Origin: Sporichthyaceae bacterium
Lineage (GTDB): Bacteria > Actinomycetota > Actinomycetes > Sporichthyales > Sporichthyaceae
Direction: 5' to 3'
Assembly: GCA_036269075.1 (NCBI GenBank)
Contig: DATASX010000015.1
Location: 1-64,000, forward strand
DNA length: 64,000 nucleotides
The notes below the pieces were generated by a model, which worked only from the letters and a program-made list of their open reading frames with translations, was not told where the DNA came from and made no database searches. Position 1 is the stretch's first letter; the number at the start of each line of letters is the position of its first letter. The position numbers and the translations under genes were made by a program. Below, in pieces: positions 17,407 to 30,096 of this stretch.

Positions 17407-18573
17407 GTGGCATCGGTCCTGCTGACCGACATCGCGTTGTTGGCCACCAACGACCCGGGCCTCGGTCCGGGGCCGCTGGGCGCGATCCCGGCGGCCGCGC
17501 TGGTGGTCGAGGGCGGGAAGGTGGTGTGGGTCGGGCCGTCGGCGAGCGCACCGGCGTGCGACGCGGCCACCTCGGCCGCGGGCGGCGCGGTGCTGCCCGG
17601 GTTCGTCGACAGCCACACCCACCTGGTCTTCGCCGGGGACCGGGTCGCCGAGTTCGCCGCCCGGATGAGCGGCCAGGAATATGCCGCCGGCGGCATCGCG
17701 ACCACGGTCGCGGCCACCCGGGCCGCCCCGGACGAGGTCCTGCTGGCCAACACCGCCCGCCTGCACGCCGAGCTCCGAGCCGGTGGGGTGACCACCGTCG
17801 AGATCAAGTCCGGCTACGGCCTGACGGTCGCCGACGAGGCCCGCAGCCTGGCGGTGGCCGCGAACTTCACACCCGAGACCACATTCCTCGGCGCCCACGT
17901 CGTCCCACCGGAGTTCACCGCCGACCGGGCGGGCTACCTGGACCTGATCACCGGCGAGATGCTCGCCGCCTGCGCGCCGCACGCCCGGTGGATCGACGTG
18001 TTCTGCGACGCAGGCGCGTTCGACGAGGTCGAGACCCGGGCGGTGCTGGCCGCCGGCCGCGCGGCCGGCCTGACCCCCCGGGTGCACGCCAACCAGCTCG
18101 GACCCGGCCCGGGCGCCCGGCTCGCGGTGGAGTTCGACGCGGCCTCGGCCGACCACTGCACCCACCTGTCCGACGCCGACGTCGCCGCACTGGCCGGGTC
18201 GGCGACCGTGGCAACCCTGCTGCCGGCGGCCGAGTTCGCCACCCGCTCCGCCTATCCGGACGCCCGCCGACTGCTGGCGGCCGGAGTCACCGTGGCGCTG
18301 GCCACCGACTGCAACCCCGGCTCGGCGTACACCACCTCGATGCCGTTCTGCATCGCGTTGGCCGTCCGGGAGATGCGGATGAGCCCGGCCGAGGCGGTCT
18401 GGGCGGCGACGGCCGGTGGGGCCCGGGCGCTGCGCCGAACGGAGGTCGGGACGTTGACGCCGGGATCGCGGGCGGACCTGGTGGTGCTGGCCGCGCCGGA
18501 CCCGGTGTACCTGGCCTACCGGCCAGGGGTTCCGTTGGTGGCGGCGGTCTGGAAGGACGGCCGCCCGACCTGA
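17407..18573 (+). CDS. hutI: Imidazolonepropionase
   Basis: 388 aa. Opens the imidazolone ring of 4-imidazolone-5-propionate to give N-formimidoyl-L-glutamate, step 3. Metal motif [15 protein letters not shown] (His70, His72), substrate loop EIKSGYGL, then [14 protein letters not shown] and ATDCNPGS. Start GTG 17407 has GGAGGG six bases upstream. Order in the pathway is hutH, hutU, hutI, hutF, then deformylase; all are on one strand, hutI being last. The stop codon sits inside a short hairpin shared with the convergent small gene. Confidence 0.96.
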   Translation: MASVLLTDIALLATNDPGLGPGPLGAIPAAALVVEGGKVVWVGPSASAPACDAATSAAGGAVLPGFVDSHTHLVFAGDRVAEFAARMSGQEYAAGGIATTVAATRAAPDEVLLANTARLHAELRAGGVTTVEIKSGYGLTVADEARSLAVAANFTPETTFLGAHVVPPEFTADRAGYLDLITGEMLAACAPHARWIDVFCDAGAFDEVETRAVLAAGRAAGLTPRVHANQLGPGPGARLAVEFDAASADHCTHLSDADVAALAGSATVATLLPAAEFATRSAYPDARRLLAAGVTVALATDCNPGSAYTTSMPFCIALAVREMRMSPAEAVWAATAGGARALRRTEVGTLTPGSRADLVVLAAPDPVYLAYRPGVPLVAAVWKDGRPT

Positions 18574-18584
18574 GGACGCCTCAG
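18570..18584. terminator. Short hairpin overlapping two convergent stop codons
   Basis: CTGAGG / ACG / CCTCAG, a perfect 6-bp stem with a 3-nt loop. It contains the hutI stop (TGA 18571-18573) and the stop of the opposing small gene (TCA 18581-18583). Weak as a terminator by itself. Confidence 0.35.
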
Positions 18585-18730
18585 AACCACATTTGGTTGA
18601 CGGCCCACCGGAAGACCGGGATCAGCATCTCGGCGCCGCTCAGCAGCAGCATCCCGACGATGACCATGATCGCGAGCACCCGCGTGCGCAGGGCCGGACC
18701 ACCGTCCGGCGCACGCATGGTCCGCAGCAT
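18581..18730 (-). CDS. Small single-pass membrane protein (hypothetical)
   Basis: 49 aa from ATG 18730, or 45 aa from ATG 18718. A basic N-terminus (RTMRAPDGGPALRTR) is followed by one strong hydrophobic helix, VLAIMVIVGMLLLSG, and a short tail ending NQMWF. The helix and positive-inside charge make it look real. There is no clear ribosome-binding site, so it would need leaderless translation. Convergent with hutI. No family recognised. Confidence 0.4.
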   Translation of the reverse strand: MLRTMRAPDGGPALRTRVLAIMVIVGMLLLSGAEMLIPVFRWAVNQMWF

Positions 18731-18910
18731 GTGCGTCAGGTTAGACGCCCCCGAACGACCTGGACAGACGTGCAGGTCAAGCCTGGTAAGAACCTTTCCT
18801 GCCCGGTAAGAAGTCATGAGCCGATCAGCTGGCGTTGCGCAATTGTTGCCGACCGCGTACGGCAACGAACGATGCGAGGAAGCCGGGGGAATACAACCTC
18901 GCTGAACAAA

Positions 18911-18931
18911 GTTGAGCCGAACAGACTCAAT
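18911..18931 (+). promoter_or_regulatory. HAIR operator 1 (HspR binding site)
   Basis: GTTGAGC, 7-nt spacer, ACTCAAT. Compared with the HAIR consensus CTTGAGT-N7-ACTCAAG it matches 5/7 and 6/7 in the two arms with the exact spacing. It lies 75 bp before dnaK, just upstream of a possible -35 TTGACG (18936-18941), where HspR with DnaK as co-repressor would block transcription. Confidence 0.85.
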
Positions 18932-18963
18932 CGAGTTGACGGGTCGCAAGCTCGTCCGACAGA

Positions 18964-18984
18964 CTTGAGCGCAGTCAGCTCATA
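18964..18984 (+). promoter_or_regulatory. HAIR-like operator 2, degenerate
   Basis: CTTGAGC, 7-nt spacer, GCTCATA: 6/7 and 4/7 matches to the HAIR arms. It lies 32 bp downstream of operator 1 and ends 21 bp before the dnaK ATG. Two sites would allow cooperative HspR binding. Confidence 0.6.
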
Positions 18985-19005
18985 CACGTTCGCTGGAGGA
19001 AACAC

Positions 19006-20858
<1,853 letters not shown>

Positions 20859-20862
<4 letters not shown>

Positions 20863-21527
20863 GCGAGCGCAGCGAGCGAACCAATTTCCAGAGCGGCTCC
20901 GAGATCGGCAGGGAAGCCGAGTTGGAGACCGAGTTCGACACGCCGATCGTCCGCGACAAGCGCCGGATCGACCCGGCGACGGGCCAGCTGCGACCTGACG
21001 TACCGTCAGGCGCCGCACCCGCTCCGCCTACCGGGAGTGGGCCGGCAGGCGCGGGGCAAGCCGCTGCGCCTGCCCCGGGCACCGACGCCGCGGCACTGGC
21101 CGAGCGCACGGTCGACCTGCAGCGGCTGCAGGCCGAGTACGCGAACTACCGCAAGCGCGTCGAGCGCGACCGGGAGTCGGTCCGGGAGCTGGCGGTCATG
21201 GCCGCGCTCGCGGAGCTGATCCCGGTCCTGGACGACGTCGGTCGGGCCCGCGCGCACGGCGAACTGGTCGGTGGCTTCAAGGTCGTCGCCGAATCGCTGG
21301 AGGCGGTGCTGAGCAAGCTGGGCCTGGTTTCGTTCGGCGAGAACGGGGACCCGTTCGACCCGAACGTCCACGAGGCGTTGCTGCACGAGTTCTCGGCAGA
21401 GGTCTCCGAGCCGACGTGCGTCGAGGTGTTCACCCCCGGCTACAAGGTCGGCGAGCGGGTCATGCGCCCGGCTCGGGTGAAGGTCGCCGAGCCCGAGGCC
21501 CCGATCGAGGGTGGCGCCCCGCAATGA
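20859..21527 (+). CDS. grpE: Nucleotide exchange factor GrpE
   Basis: 222 aa. Releases ADP from DnaK. After a long polar N-terminal part of about 80 residues (Pro/Ala-rich) come the dimerising helix with [14 protein letters not shown] and the beta domain ending in [10 protein letters not shown] and [19 protein letters not shown], typical GrpE blocks. GTG 20859 overlaps the dnaK stop; the first codons (MSERSER) are formed by a GAGCGAGCGCAGCGAGCGAA word that also appears at other stop codons in the window, so the true start may lie slightly downstream. Followed by repeat copy 1 and dnaJ. Confidence 0.96.
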
Positions 21528-21535
21528 CCGACATG

Positions 21536-21586
21536 TGCTGCCTGTCCCACGTATCGAAGGCCGTTCATGCGTGGGACGGGCAGCAG
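21536..21586. repeat. Palindromic repeat copy 1 (grpE-dnaJ gap), reverse orientation
   Basis: Arms TGCTGCCTGTCCCAC (21536-21550) and GTGGGACGGGCAGCA (21571-21585) with one T-G mismatch, around a 20-nt loop. The loop read on the minus strand resembles that of copy 3 (shared ATGAAC and CGATAC), so the element is directional and lies inverted here. It sits 8 bp after the grpE stop and 32 bp before dnaJ, inside an operon. Confidence 0.85.
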
Positions 21587-21617
21587 AAGATGCGAGAGAC
21601 GAAGGGGGGCGGTGGTT

Positions 21618-22778
21618 GTGAGCGCTCGTGAGTACCTGGACAAGGATCTGTACGCCGTCCTCGGCTTGAAGAAGGGCGCGGCCGCCGCCGAGATCAAGAA
21701 GGCGTACCGCAAGCTCGCCCGCGAACTGCACCCGGACCGCAACAAGGACAACCCCAGCGCCGAGGCGCGGTTCAAGGAGGTCTCCGAGGCGTACCACATC
21801 CTCGGCGACGAGGCGCGGCGCGCTGAGTACGACGAGGGCCGCGAACTGTTCGGCTCCGGCGGCTTTCGGAAGCCGGCAGGCGGCGGCGGGCCGGGCGGAA
21901 CGAACTTCTCGTTCGACTTCGGCGGCGGCGGTGCCGACGGCGGACTCGGCGACATCCTCGGCGGGATCTTCAACCGTCGCGGCGGCACCAGCGCGCGCCG
22001 CGGTTCGGATCTCGAGACCGAGGTGACGCTGGACTTCGCCGACGCGGTCGACGGAGTCACCATCCCGTTGCGCCTGACCAGCGAGGCGGCCTGCGGGACC
22101 TGTGCCGGGTCCGGTGCCCGCCCCGGGACCGCCCCGACCGTGTGCCCCACCTGCGGCGGCCACGGCCAGGTGACCCGGAACATGGGCGGGTTCGCGATGG
22201 CCGAGCCGTGCGTGGTCTGCCGTGGTCGCGGCTCCGTGGTCGAGGACCCCTGCCCGAACTGTCACGGCACGGGTCGCTCGGCCGGGACGCACACAGTGAA
22301 CACCCGTATCCCGAGTGGTGTGACGGACGGTCAGAAGATCAAGCTCAAGGGCAAGGGCACGCCGGGCGTCAGCGGCGGGCCGGCCGGCGATCTGTACATC
22401 ACGGTCCACGTCCGGCCGCACCCGGCGTTCGGCCGGCGCGGGGAGAACCTCACGCTGAGTCTGCCGGTCACGTTCGCCGAGGCCGCGTTGGGCGCCGAGG
22501 TGAAGGTGCCGACGTTGGGCGGCTCACCGGTCACGCTGCGCCTGCCCGCGGGCACCGCCAACGGGCGGACGATGCGGGTCCGGGGTCGCGGCGCGGCCCG
22601 CAAGGACGGCACGCGGGGCGATCTGCTGGTCACCGTCGAGGTCGTCGTCCCGACGGAGCTGAGCGCGGACGCCCGCGCGGCCCTGGAGAAGTTCGCCACG
22701 GAGTCCGCCGAGGACCCGCGCGGCGCGCTGATGAGCACGGCGGCCGCGGCGGAGCGAGGAGGCAGCGCCAATGGATGA
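21618..22778 (+). CDS. dnaJ: Co-chaperone DnaJ (Hsp40, type I)
   Basis: 386 aa. Delivers substrates to DnaK and stimulates its ATPase. J domain with LHPDRNKDNP, a Gly/Phe-rich linker (GGGGPGGTNFSFDFGGGG), and four zinc-finger repeats CGTCAGSG, CPTCGGHG, CVVCRGRG and CPNCHGTG, then two C-terminal beta domains. GTG 21618 is chosen because GGGGGG lies 8 bases upstream and the protein then begins at the family N-terminus (SAREYLDKD). Its end overlaps hspR by 8 bases. Confidence 0.97.
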   Translation: MSAREYLDKDLYAVLGLKKGAAAAEIKKAYRKLARELHPDRNKDNPSAEARFKEVSEAYHILGDEARRAEYDEGRELFGSGGFRKPAGGGGPGGTNFSFDFGGGGADGGLGDILGGIFNRRGGTSARRGSDLETEVTLDFADAVDGVTIPLRLTSEAACGTCAGSGARPGTAPTVCPTCGGHGQVTRNMGGFAMAEPCVVCRGRGSVVEDPCPNCHGTGRSAGTHTVNTRIPSGVTDGQKIKLKGKGTPGVSGGPAGDLYITVHVRPHPAFGRRGENLTLSLPVTFAEAALGAEVKVPTLGGSPVTLRLPAGTANGRTMRVRGRGAARKDGTRGDLLVTVEVVVPTELSADARAALEKFATESAEDPRGALMSTAAAAERGGSANG

Positions 22779-23205
22779 GTTCGAGACGATCGGGGTCTAC
22801 GTGATCTCGGTGGCCGCCGAACTGTCCGGCCTGCATCCGCAGACGCTGCGGCAGTACGACCGGTTGGGCCTGGTCTCCCCCGGTCGTGCCTCCGGGCGCG
22901 GGCGCCGGTACTCGGCGCGCGACATCCTCCGACTGCGCGAGGTCGCCCGACTGTCCCAGGCCGAGGGGATCAACCTCGCCGGGATCAAACGAATCATGGA
23001 TCTGGAGAACACCGTCGACGCGCTGCGCGTCCGGCTGGCCGAGGTCGAGGCCGAACTGGCCTACGTGGCCGGCGCGCTGCGCGAGAAGCAGACTGAGCCC
23101 AGCTCGCCGGCGTACCGCCGGATCAACCTGCCTGCCGTCTACGAGCCCGGCCCCGGCCGCGCTGTCGTGGTCTGGCAACCCGGGCCTCGCCCACCCCGCC
23201 TCTGA
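22771..23205 (+). CDS. hspR: Heat-shock repressor HspR (MerR family)
   Basis: 144 aa. Represses the dnaK operon by binding HAIR sites, using DnaK as co-repressor. The MerR-type winged helix reads [20 protein letters not shown] then [17 protein letters not shown], followed by a helix-rich part ([21 protein letters not shown]) and an Arg/Pro-rich tail. ATG 22771 overlaps the dnaJ end, so it is translationally coupled and autoregulated through the operon promoter. Confidence 0.96.
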   Translation: MDEFETIGVYVISVAAELSGLHPQTLRQYDRLGLVSPGRASGRGRRYSARDILRLREVARLSQAEGINLAGIKRIMDLENTVDALRVRLAEVEAELAYVAGALREKQTEPSSPAYRRINLPAVYEPGPGRAVVVWQPGPRPPRL

Positions 23206-23269
23206 CCCAGGAGATTCCGGGGACCACGTCCCCCGTGCGGGCCGCCACCCGTGCAGAAGGAGAACAACT

Positions 23270-25852
<2,583 letters not shown>

Positions 25853-25866
25853 ACAAACACCCCCGA

Positions 25867-25923
25867 CTTCTGCGGCCTGTCCCACCGGTCCAAGCCCGCC
25901 GATACGTGGGACAGGCAGCAGAT
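25867..25923. repeat. Palindromic repeat copy 2 (after clpB), forward orientation
   Basis: Arms CTTCTGCGGCCTGTCCCAC (25867-25885) and GTGGGACAGGCAGCAGA (25906-25922), one G-A mismatch, around a 20-nt loop ending CGATAC. It starts 14 bp after the clpB stop and could help terminate the heat-shock operon. Confidence 0.85.
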
Positions 25924-26007
25924 GTTGGGTGGGGGAACGTGGGAGCCGCGCCCCCGCAGCGGGGCCAATACGTCAGACTTCGTGCATGACCCTGCAGGCG
26001 GCGTCCC

Positions 26008-26646
26008 GTGGTTGACCACAGCCGTCCCCTGCCGCCGCTCACCGAGGAGATCCGCGAGGCCGCGCGCAAGCGGCCCGGCGGGTGGGTCTACGCGATCGAT
26101 CCCGAGCACGACAACACCGGAACCGTGCCCCGGCGCGGGATCATCGGCGCCTGGCGGGTCGACGGCCTCGGGCGCCTGACCGGCGAGTTCCGGCACAACC
26201 CGGACTACGTCCCCTCGGCCGGCGCGTTGCGGCTCCCGCCGCCCACCGACGACCTCGACGAGATGCTCCAGCGGGCCGCCTACCGGACCGTCGAGGACGC
26301 CGAACTGATCGAGGCCGTGCTGTCGACAGAGCTGTGGCTGCCGGCGTCGAGCTCACCGGGCCTGCTCAGCGTCCCGGACGAGCGCGGGGGCTGGGTGATC
26401 CACGCGTTCAGCTCGCTGGGCCACGCCGAGTCGGCCACCCGCGAGCGCCTGTCCGACCACCTGCCCGACGACATCACCGGCTGGCAGCGCCGCTTCGGGC
26501 ACGAACTGGCCGCAAACTGGCCCGCCGGGCACGACCTGGAGATCAACCCGGGCGGGGCCGCCTCGGCCCGCATCACCGGCCCGCAGCTGCGCCAGGCCCT
26601 GATGAACCACCGGGCCGCCGCGGCCGACCTGTCCGAGACCGACTGA
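26008..26646 (+). CDS. SseB-domain protein, resembles type VII secretion-associated proteins
   Basis: 212 aa, soluble, no signal peptide. The N-terminal half (EEIREAARKRPGGWVYAIDP, then GIIGAWRVD, then PTDDLDEMLQRAAY) follows the pattern I recall for streptomycete proteins called type VII secretion system-associated, a short domain joined to an SseB-like domain. The second half (LLSVPDERGGWVIHAFSSLGHAE) fits the SseB core, ending with EINPGGAASARITGPQL. No ESX genes are in the window, so any link to secretion is by resemblance only. GTG 26008. Convergent with the next gene. Confidence 0.55.
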   Translation: MVDHSRPLPPLTEEIREAARKRPGGWVYAIDPEHDNTGTVPRRGIIGAWRVDGLGRLTGEFRHNPDYVPSAGALRLPPPTDDLDEMLQRAAYRTVEDAELIEAVLSTELWLPASSSPGLLSVPDERGGWVIHAFSSLGHAESATRERLSDHLPDDITGWQRRFGHELAANWPAGHDLEINPGGAASARITGPQLRQALMNHRAAAADLSETD

Positions 26647-26658
26647 CGGGGCGTCAGT
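26642..26658. terminator. Short hairpin overlapping two convergent stop codons
   Basis: ACTGACG / GGG / CGTCAGT, a perfect 7-bp stem. It includes the stop of the SseB-like gene (26644-26646) and most of the opposing stop (26654-26656). Same arrangement as the hairpin at 18570-18584. Confidence 0.4.
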
Positions 26659-28132
26659 TGGCCGGCCCTCCGGAAAACCGCACGAACACGTCGGGCTCGG
26701 AGTTGCGGTCGTCGGCCACCACGTTCGTGGCCTCCGACGCGAACGCGATCCGGCCGCCGTCGCCGTCCAGCGCCGGGGTGATGCCGAGCTTGTCGCAGGG
26801 CCCGCCGTTGCCGGCCACGCACACCCGCGTGGTCGCTCCGCTGTCGAGGTCGTGCAGGAACACCTCCCGGAAGTGGTCGGTGTCCCCGGCCACCAGGTTC
26901 GTGGCCACCGACACGAACGCAACCCGACGTCCGTCGCCGCTGATCGCCGCGTGGTAGCTGTCGCCCTTCGCCTCCGAACCGTCGGAGGCCACGCTGACCC
27001 GCTTCGTCGCCCCGGTCTTCAGGTCGTGGACGAAGATGTCGGAGGCGAAGTTGTCGTCGCCGCCCTCGATCCGGCCGGTCGGGTCCAGGTTGCGCGGCAC
27101 CCGGGGGACGTCCTGCGCGGTCGGGTCGGCCGCCAGCAGGTTCGTGGCGGTCGACTCGAACGCCACGTACCGACCGTCGGCTGACAGCGCCGGGCCGTCG
27201 GACTTCCCGTTGCCCTCCCCGCCGTTGCCGTTGACGCTGTCCCGCAGCGTGGTGCCGAGTTTGCGGTCCCGCACGAACACGTCCTGCGCCTGGTTGTGGT
27301 CGTTCGGGACCAGGGTGTCCGAGCCGGAGGCGAACGCCACGAACCGGCCGTCGGCGCTGATCGACAGGCCGCCGCTGCCGCCGCCGGCCGCGCCGCCGGT
27401 GTAGGCCTTGCTGGCCACCTCCATCGCCCCGGACTTCCGGTCCCAGGTGTAGACCTGCGCGGCCGACCCGGTCGGCTCCGCGACCACGTTCTGCGCGGTG
27501 GACTCGAACGCGACCGTGCTGCCGTCTGCGCTGATCACCGCGAATCCGCTCTGCCCGTCGGCCGGCTTGCCGTCGCGGCCGCGGGAGACCAACGTGCTCG
27601 CGCCGGTGACCCGGTCGAACAGGAACACGTCGCCCTGGCGGTTGCGATCGTCGGGGACCAGGTTCGAGGCGAACGAGTCGTAGACGACGTAGCGGCCGTC
27701 GGCGGACACCGACGGGTTGTAGCTGTCGGCGTTGCCCTGCTGCCCGGTGCTGCTCACGCTGACCCGGATGATCCGACTGGTCGTCAGATCGCGCAGGAAG
27801 ATGTCGCGGCGGTGGTTGTAGTCGCCGGGGACCAGGTTCGAGGCGTCGGAGGCGAAGGCCACCCAGCGCCCGTCCGCGGAGATCGCCGGGCTGTACGCGG
27901 CGTCGTTCGCCTCCGGCCCACCGTGCGGCGAACTGGCCCGCACGAAGCGCGGCTGGGTGGCGGCGTCCCCGGCCGGACCGGTGGCCAGCGCCAGGCCGAC
28001 CGCGAGCACAGGGGCAAGAAATCGCCTGGACGGGGCAACGAGCAAGGCGTGTGCAGTCCGTTCCTGGTCAGGCGACCTCAGTCGATACAACCGCTTCACC
28101 CAACCGTACGCGTGCGGCAACGTCGGGGACAT
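26654..28132 (-). CDS. Secreted beta-propeller protein (TolB/PD40 repeats)
   Basis: About 492 aa. A signal peptide (RRFLAPVLAVGLALATGPAGDA) precedes seven or more repeats built on ISADGRWVAFAS / DASNLVPGD / DIFLRDL, the PD40/TolB-like blade. Asp/Asn-rich turns between blades (PGDYNHRRD) could bind calcium. Works outside the membrane, probably as a binding scaffold. Start uncertain: ATG 28132 leaves only 11 bp to the divergent hydrolase; GTG 28099 or TTG 28045 would put the signal peptide nearer the N-terminus. No partner gene gives a function. Confidence 0.75.
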   Translation of the reverse strand: MSPTLPHAYGWVKRLYRLRSPDQERTAHALLVAPSRRFLAPVLAVGLALATGPAGDAATQPRFVRASSPHGGPEANDAAYSPAISADGRWVAFASDASNLVPGDYNHRRDIFLRDLTTSRIIRVSVSSTGQQGNADSYNPSVSADGRYVVYDSFASNLVPDDRNRQGDVFLFDRVTGASTLVSRGRDGKPADGQSGFAVISADGSTVAFESTAQNVVAEPTGSAAQVYTWDRKSGAMEVASKAYTGGAAGGGSGGLSISADGRFVAFASGSDTLVPNDHNQAQDVFVRDRKLGTTLRDSVNGNGGEGNGKSDGPALSADGRYVAFESTATNLLAADPTAQDVPRVPRNLDPTGRIEGGDDNFASDIFVHDLKTGATKRVSVASDGSEAKGDSYHAAISGDGRRVAFVSVATNLVAGDTDHFREVFLHDLDSGATTRVCVAGNGGPCDKLGITPALDGDGGRIAFASEATNVVADDRNSEPDVFVRFSGGPAN

Positions 28133-28143
28133 ATCGTCGGAGG

Positions 28144-29106
28144 ATGTCGCCCGAACAGGCGCTGGAGGCGGTGCTCGGCGAGGTTGTCGACGAGTACGGA
28201 ATTCAGTACGCCCGCGTCCACGGGTATCGCCGCGCGTACGTGCGCGCCGGTCACGGCCCGCCGGTGCTCCTGCTGCACGGCATCGGCGACTCCTCGGGCA
28301 CCTGGGCCGGTCTGATCCCATTGCTGGCCGAGCACTTCACCGTCGTCGCACCGGACCTGCTCGGACACGGCCGGTCGGACCGGCCGCGCGCCGACTACTC
28401 GGTGCCCGCCTACGCCTGCGGCATGCGCGATCTGCTGGCCCTGCTCGACATCGAGCGCGCCACGCTCGTCGGCCATTCCCTCGGCGGCGGCATCGCGATG
28501 CAGATGAGCTATCAGTTCCCCGAACTCGTCGACCGACTCGTGCTGGTCGCCCCGGGCGGGGTGGGCCCCGAGGTGCACCCGTTGCTGCGGCTGGCCACTC
28601 TGCCCGGGGCGCCGACGTTCCTCCCGGTGTTCAACAACAGGGTGACCCGCAGCGCGGGGCGAACGATGGTGCGGGCGCTGGCGATGGTCAGTCCCGCGGT
28701 GGCCACCGATGCCGACGAGATCTTCGAAACCATGGCCGCGATGGCCGACGGCGCCTCGCGTTCCGCGTTCTGCCGCACCCTGCGCTCGGCAGCCGACATG
28801 CGCGGGCAGGCCGTGACGATCCTCGATCGCTGCTACCTCGCCGAGTGGATCCCGACCCTGCTGATGTGGGGCGCGATGGACCCGGTGCTGCCGGTCGCCC
28901 ACGCCTACATCGCGGCCTCGGCGATGCCCAGTGCCCGGCTGGAGATCTTCGAACGGGCCGGCCACTTCCCGCACCACGCCGACCCGATGCGCTTCCTGGA
29001 CACCCTGCGGCACTTCATCGAGACCACCGAGCCCGCCCGCTACGACGTCGCCGAGTGGCGCGACCGGCTGCACAGGGGGTCCCCACAGGACACCGAGATC
29101 CTCTGA
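28144..29106 (+). CDS. Alpha/beta hydrolase
   Basis: 320 aa. HGIGDSSGTW forms the oxyanion area, GHSLGGG the nucleophile elbow, LLMWGAMDPV the acid strand and RAGHFPHHADP the catalytic histidine. Resembles the epoxide hydrolase/haloperoxidase-like branch. GGAGG abuts ATG 28144 with no spacing, so GTG 28174 is an alternative. A sulfotransferase-like gene follows 79 bp later. Substrate not identifiable. Confidence 0.85.
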   Translation: MSPEQALEAVLGEVVDEYGIQYARVHGYRRAYVRAGHGPPVLLLHGIGDSSGTWAGLIPLLAEHFTVVAPDLLGHGRSDRPRADYSVPAYACGMRDLLALLDIERATLVGHSLGGGIAMQMSYQFPELVDRLVLVAPGGVGPEVHPLLRLATLPGAPTFLPVFNNRVTRSAGRTMVRALAMVSPAVATDADEIFETMAAMADGASRSAFCRTLRSAADMRGQAVTILDRCYLAEWIPTLLMWGAMDPVLPVAHAYIAASAMPSARLEIFERAGHFPHHADPMRFLDTLRHFIETTEPARYDVAEWRDRLHRGSPQDTEIL

Positions 29107-29185
29107 CCGGGGTGCCGCTCGGACGATCGAACCCTGGCTCTACATAGATTGGGCCCCCGGCCGGGAAGAAACGGGAGCAGCACCA

Positions 29186-30049
29186 ATGCAATTTCGGGGG
29201 AAGGTCGTCGCCCTGCACATCGGGGCGCACAAGACCGCGACCTCGGTGGTTCAGCACTGGCTGAACCAGAACCAGGAACTCCACCGGCCGGCCGGCCTGC
29301 AGTACCTGCGGCGCGACGAACTGTCCCGGATGATCGGTTGGGGTGAGCGCCTGGTTGCCGACCCCGCACCGTTGGCCGCCCGGCTGGCCCGCTTCCACGC
29401 CGACCCGCGGTTCCGGACGCTGATCGGGTCCTACGAGAACGTGCTGGGCCGACCGTTCCCGGGTGGCGGCGACGGCCGGCTGTACCCGAACGCGGAACGC
29501 AACATCCAGGCACTGGACCGCGCACTGGGCAGGTCGCGGTGCCGGATCCTGCTCTCGATCCGGCCCCAGCCCGACTTCGTCGAGTCGTACTACCTGCAGT
29601 CGGTGCACCAGGGCGGCTGGAAGACCTTCTCGGCGTGGGTCAAGAGCGTCGACCTCGACCAGTTGTCCTGGCAGCCGGCGGTCGACGCGCTGCACGCGAC
29701 CTTCGGCCGCGACCGGGTCGAGGTGCTGGACTTCCGACAGATCAAGCAGGGCGACCGGGCCTGGATGGAGCACTTCCTGCACCGGGTCGACCCGACCCTG
29801 GCAGTGCCGATCGGGGAAGGTCGCGGAAACCACAACCGCAGCGTGTCCGGGCGCGGACTGGACATCGCACTGGCCGTCAATCAGCATCTGCAGACCCAGG
29901 ACGAGCGCCACGCACTGCGCCGGTTCCTGCAGAAGCACTTCTCGAACGTGGACTCCCCGCGGCCGGTGCTGTTCGACCCGGCCGAGAAGGCCCGACTGTG
30001 GGAGCGGTACGGGCCGGAGTACGAGCGGTTGGTGGCCTGGCAGCCGTGA
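29186..30049 (+). CDS. Sulfotransferase-like P-loop protein
   Basis: 287 aa. Near the N-terminus LHIGAHKTATSVVQHWL matches the 5'-PSB loop that holds the PAPS phosphosulfate in sulfotransferases (usual form HIG.HKTGT). A later LLSIRPQPDFVESYYLQ resembles the 3'-phosphate-binding Arg/Ser segment. No signal peptide or membrane segment. ATG 29186 has GGGAG 8 bases upstream. The stop overlaps a possible GTG start of the next gene through a GAGCGA-type repeat. Acceptor molecule unknown. Confidence 0.65.
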   Translation: MQFRGKVVALHIGAHKTATSVVQHWLNQNQELHRPAGLQYLRRDELSRMIGWGERLVADPAPLAARLARFHADPRFRTLIGSYENVLGRPFPGGGDGRLYPNAERNIQALDRALGRSRCRILLSIRPQPDFVESYYLQSVHQGGWKTFSAWVKSVDLDQLSWQPAVDALHATFGRDRVEVLDFRQIKQGDRAWMEHFLHRVDPTLAVPIGEGRGNHNRSVSGRGLDIALAVNQHLQTQDERHALRRFLQKHFSNVDSPRPVLFDPAEKARLWERYGPEYERLVAWQP

Positions 30050-30096
30050 GCGATTGCGACGAGCGAGGAACGAGCGAGGAGCATCGAGCGAACAAC

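Noticed and set aside
25867-25923. Repeat copy 2 as a simple clpB terminator
   Set aside because: Its sequence and loop length recur inside grpE-dnaJ and upstream of an exporter, so termination alone does not explain it.
30046-30096. Extending the 30097 gene to the GTG at 30046
   Set aside because: The extra codons are made of a GAGCGA-type repeat found at other stop codons, and the downstream start lies closer to ordinary protein sequence.
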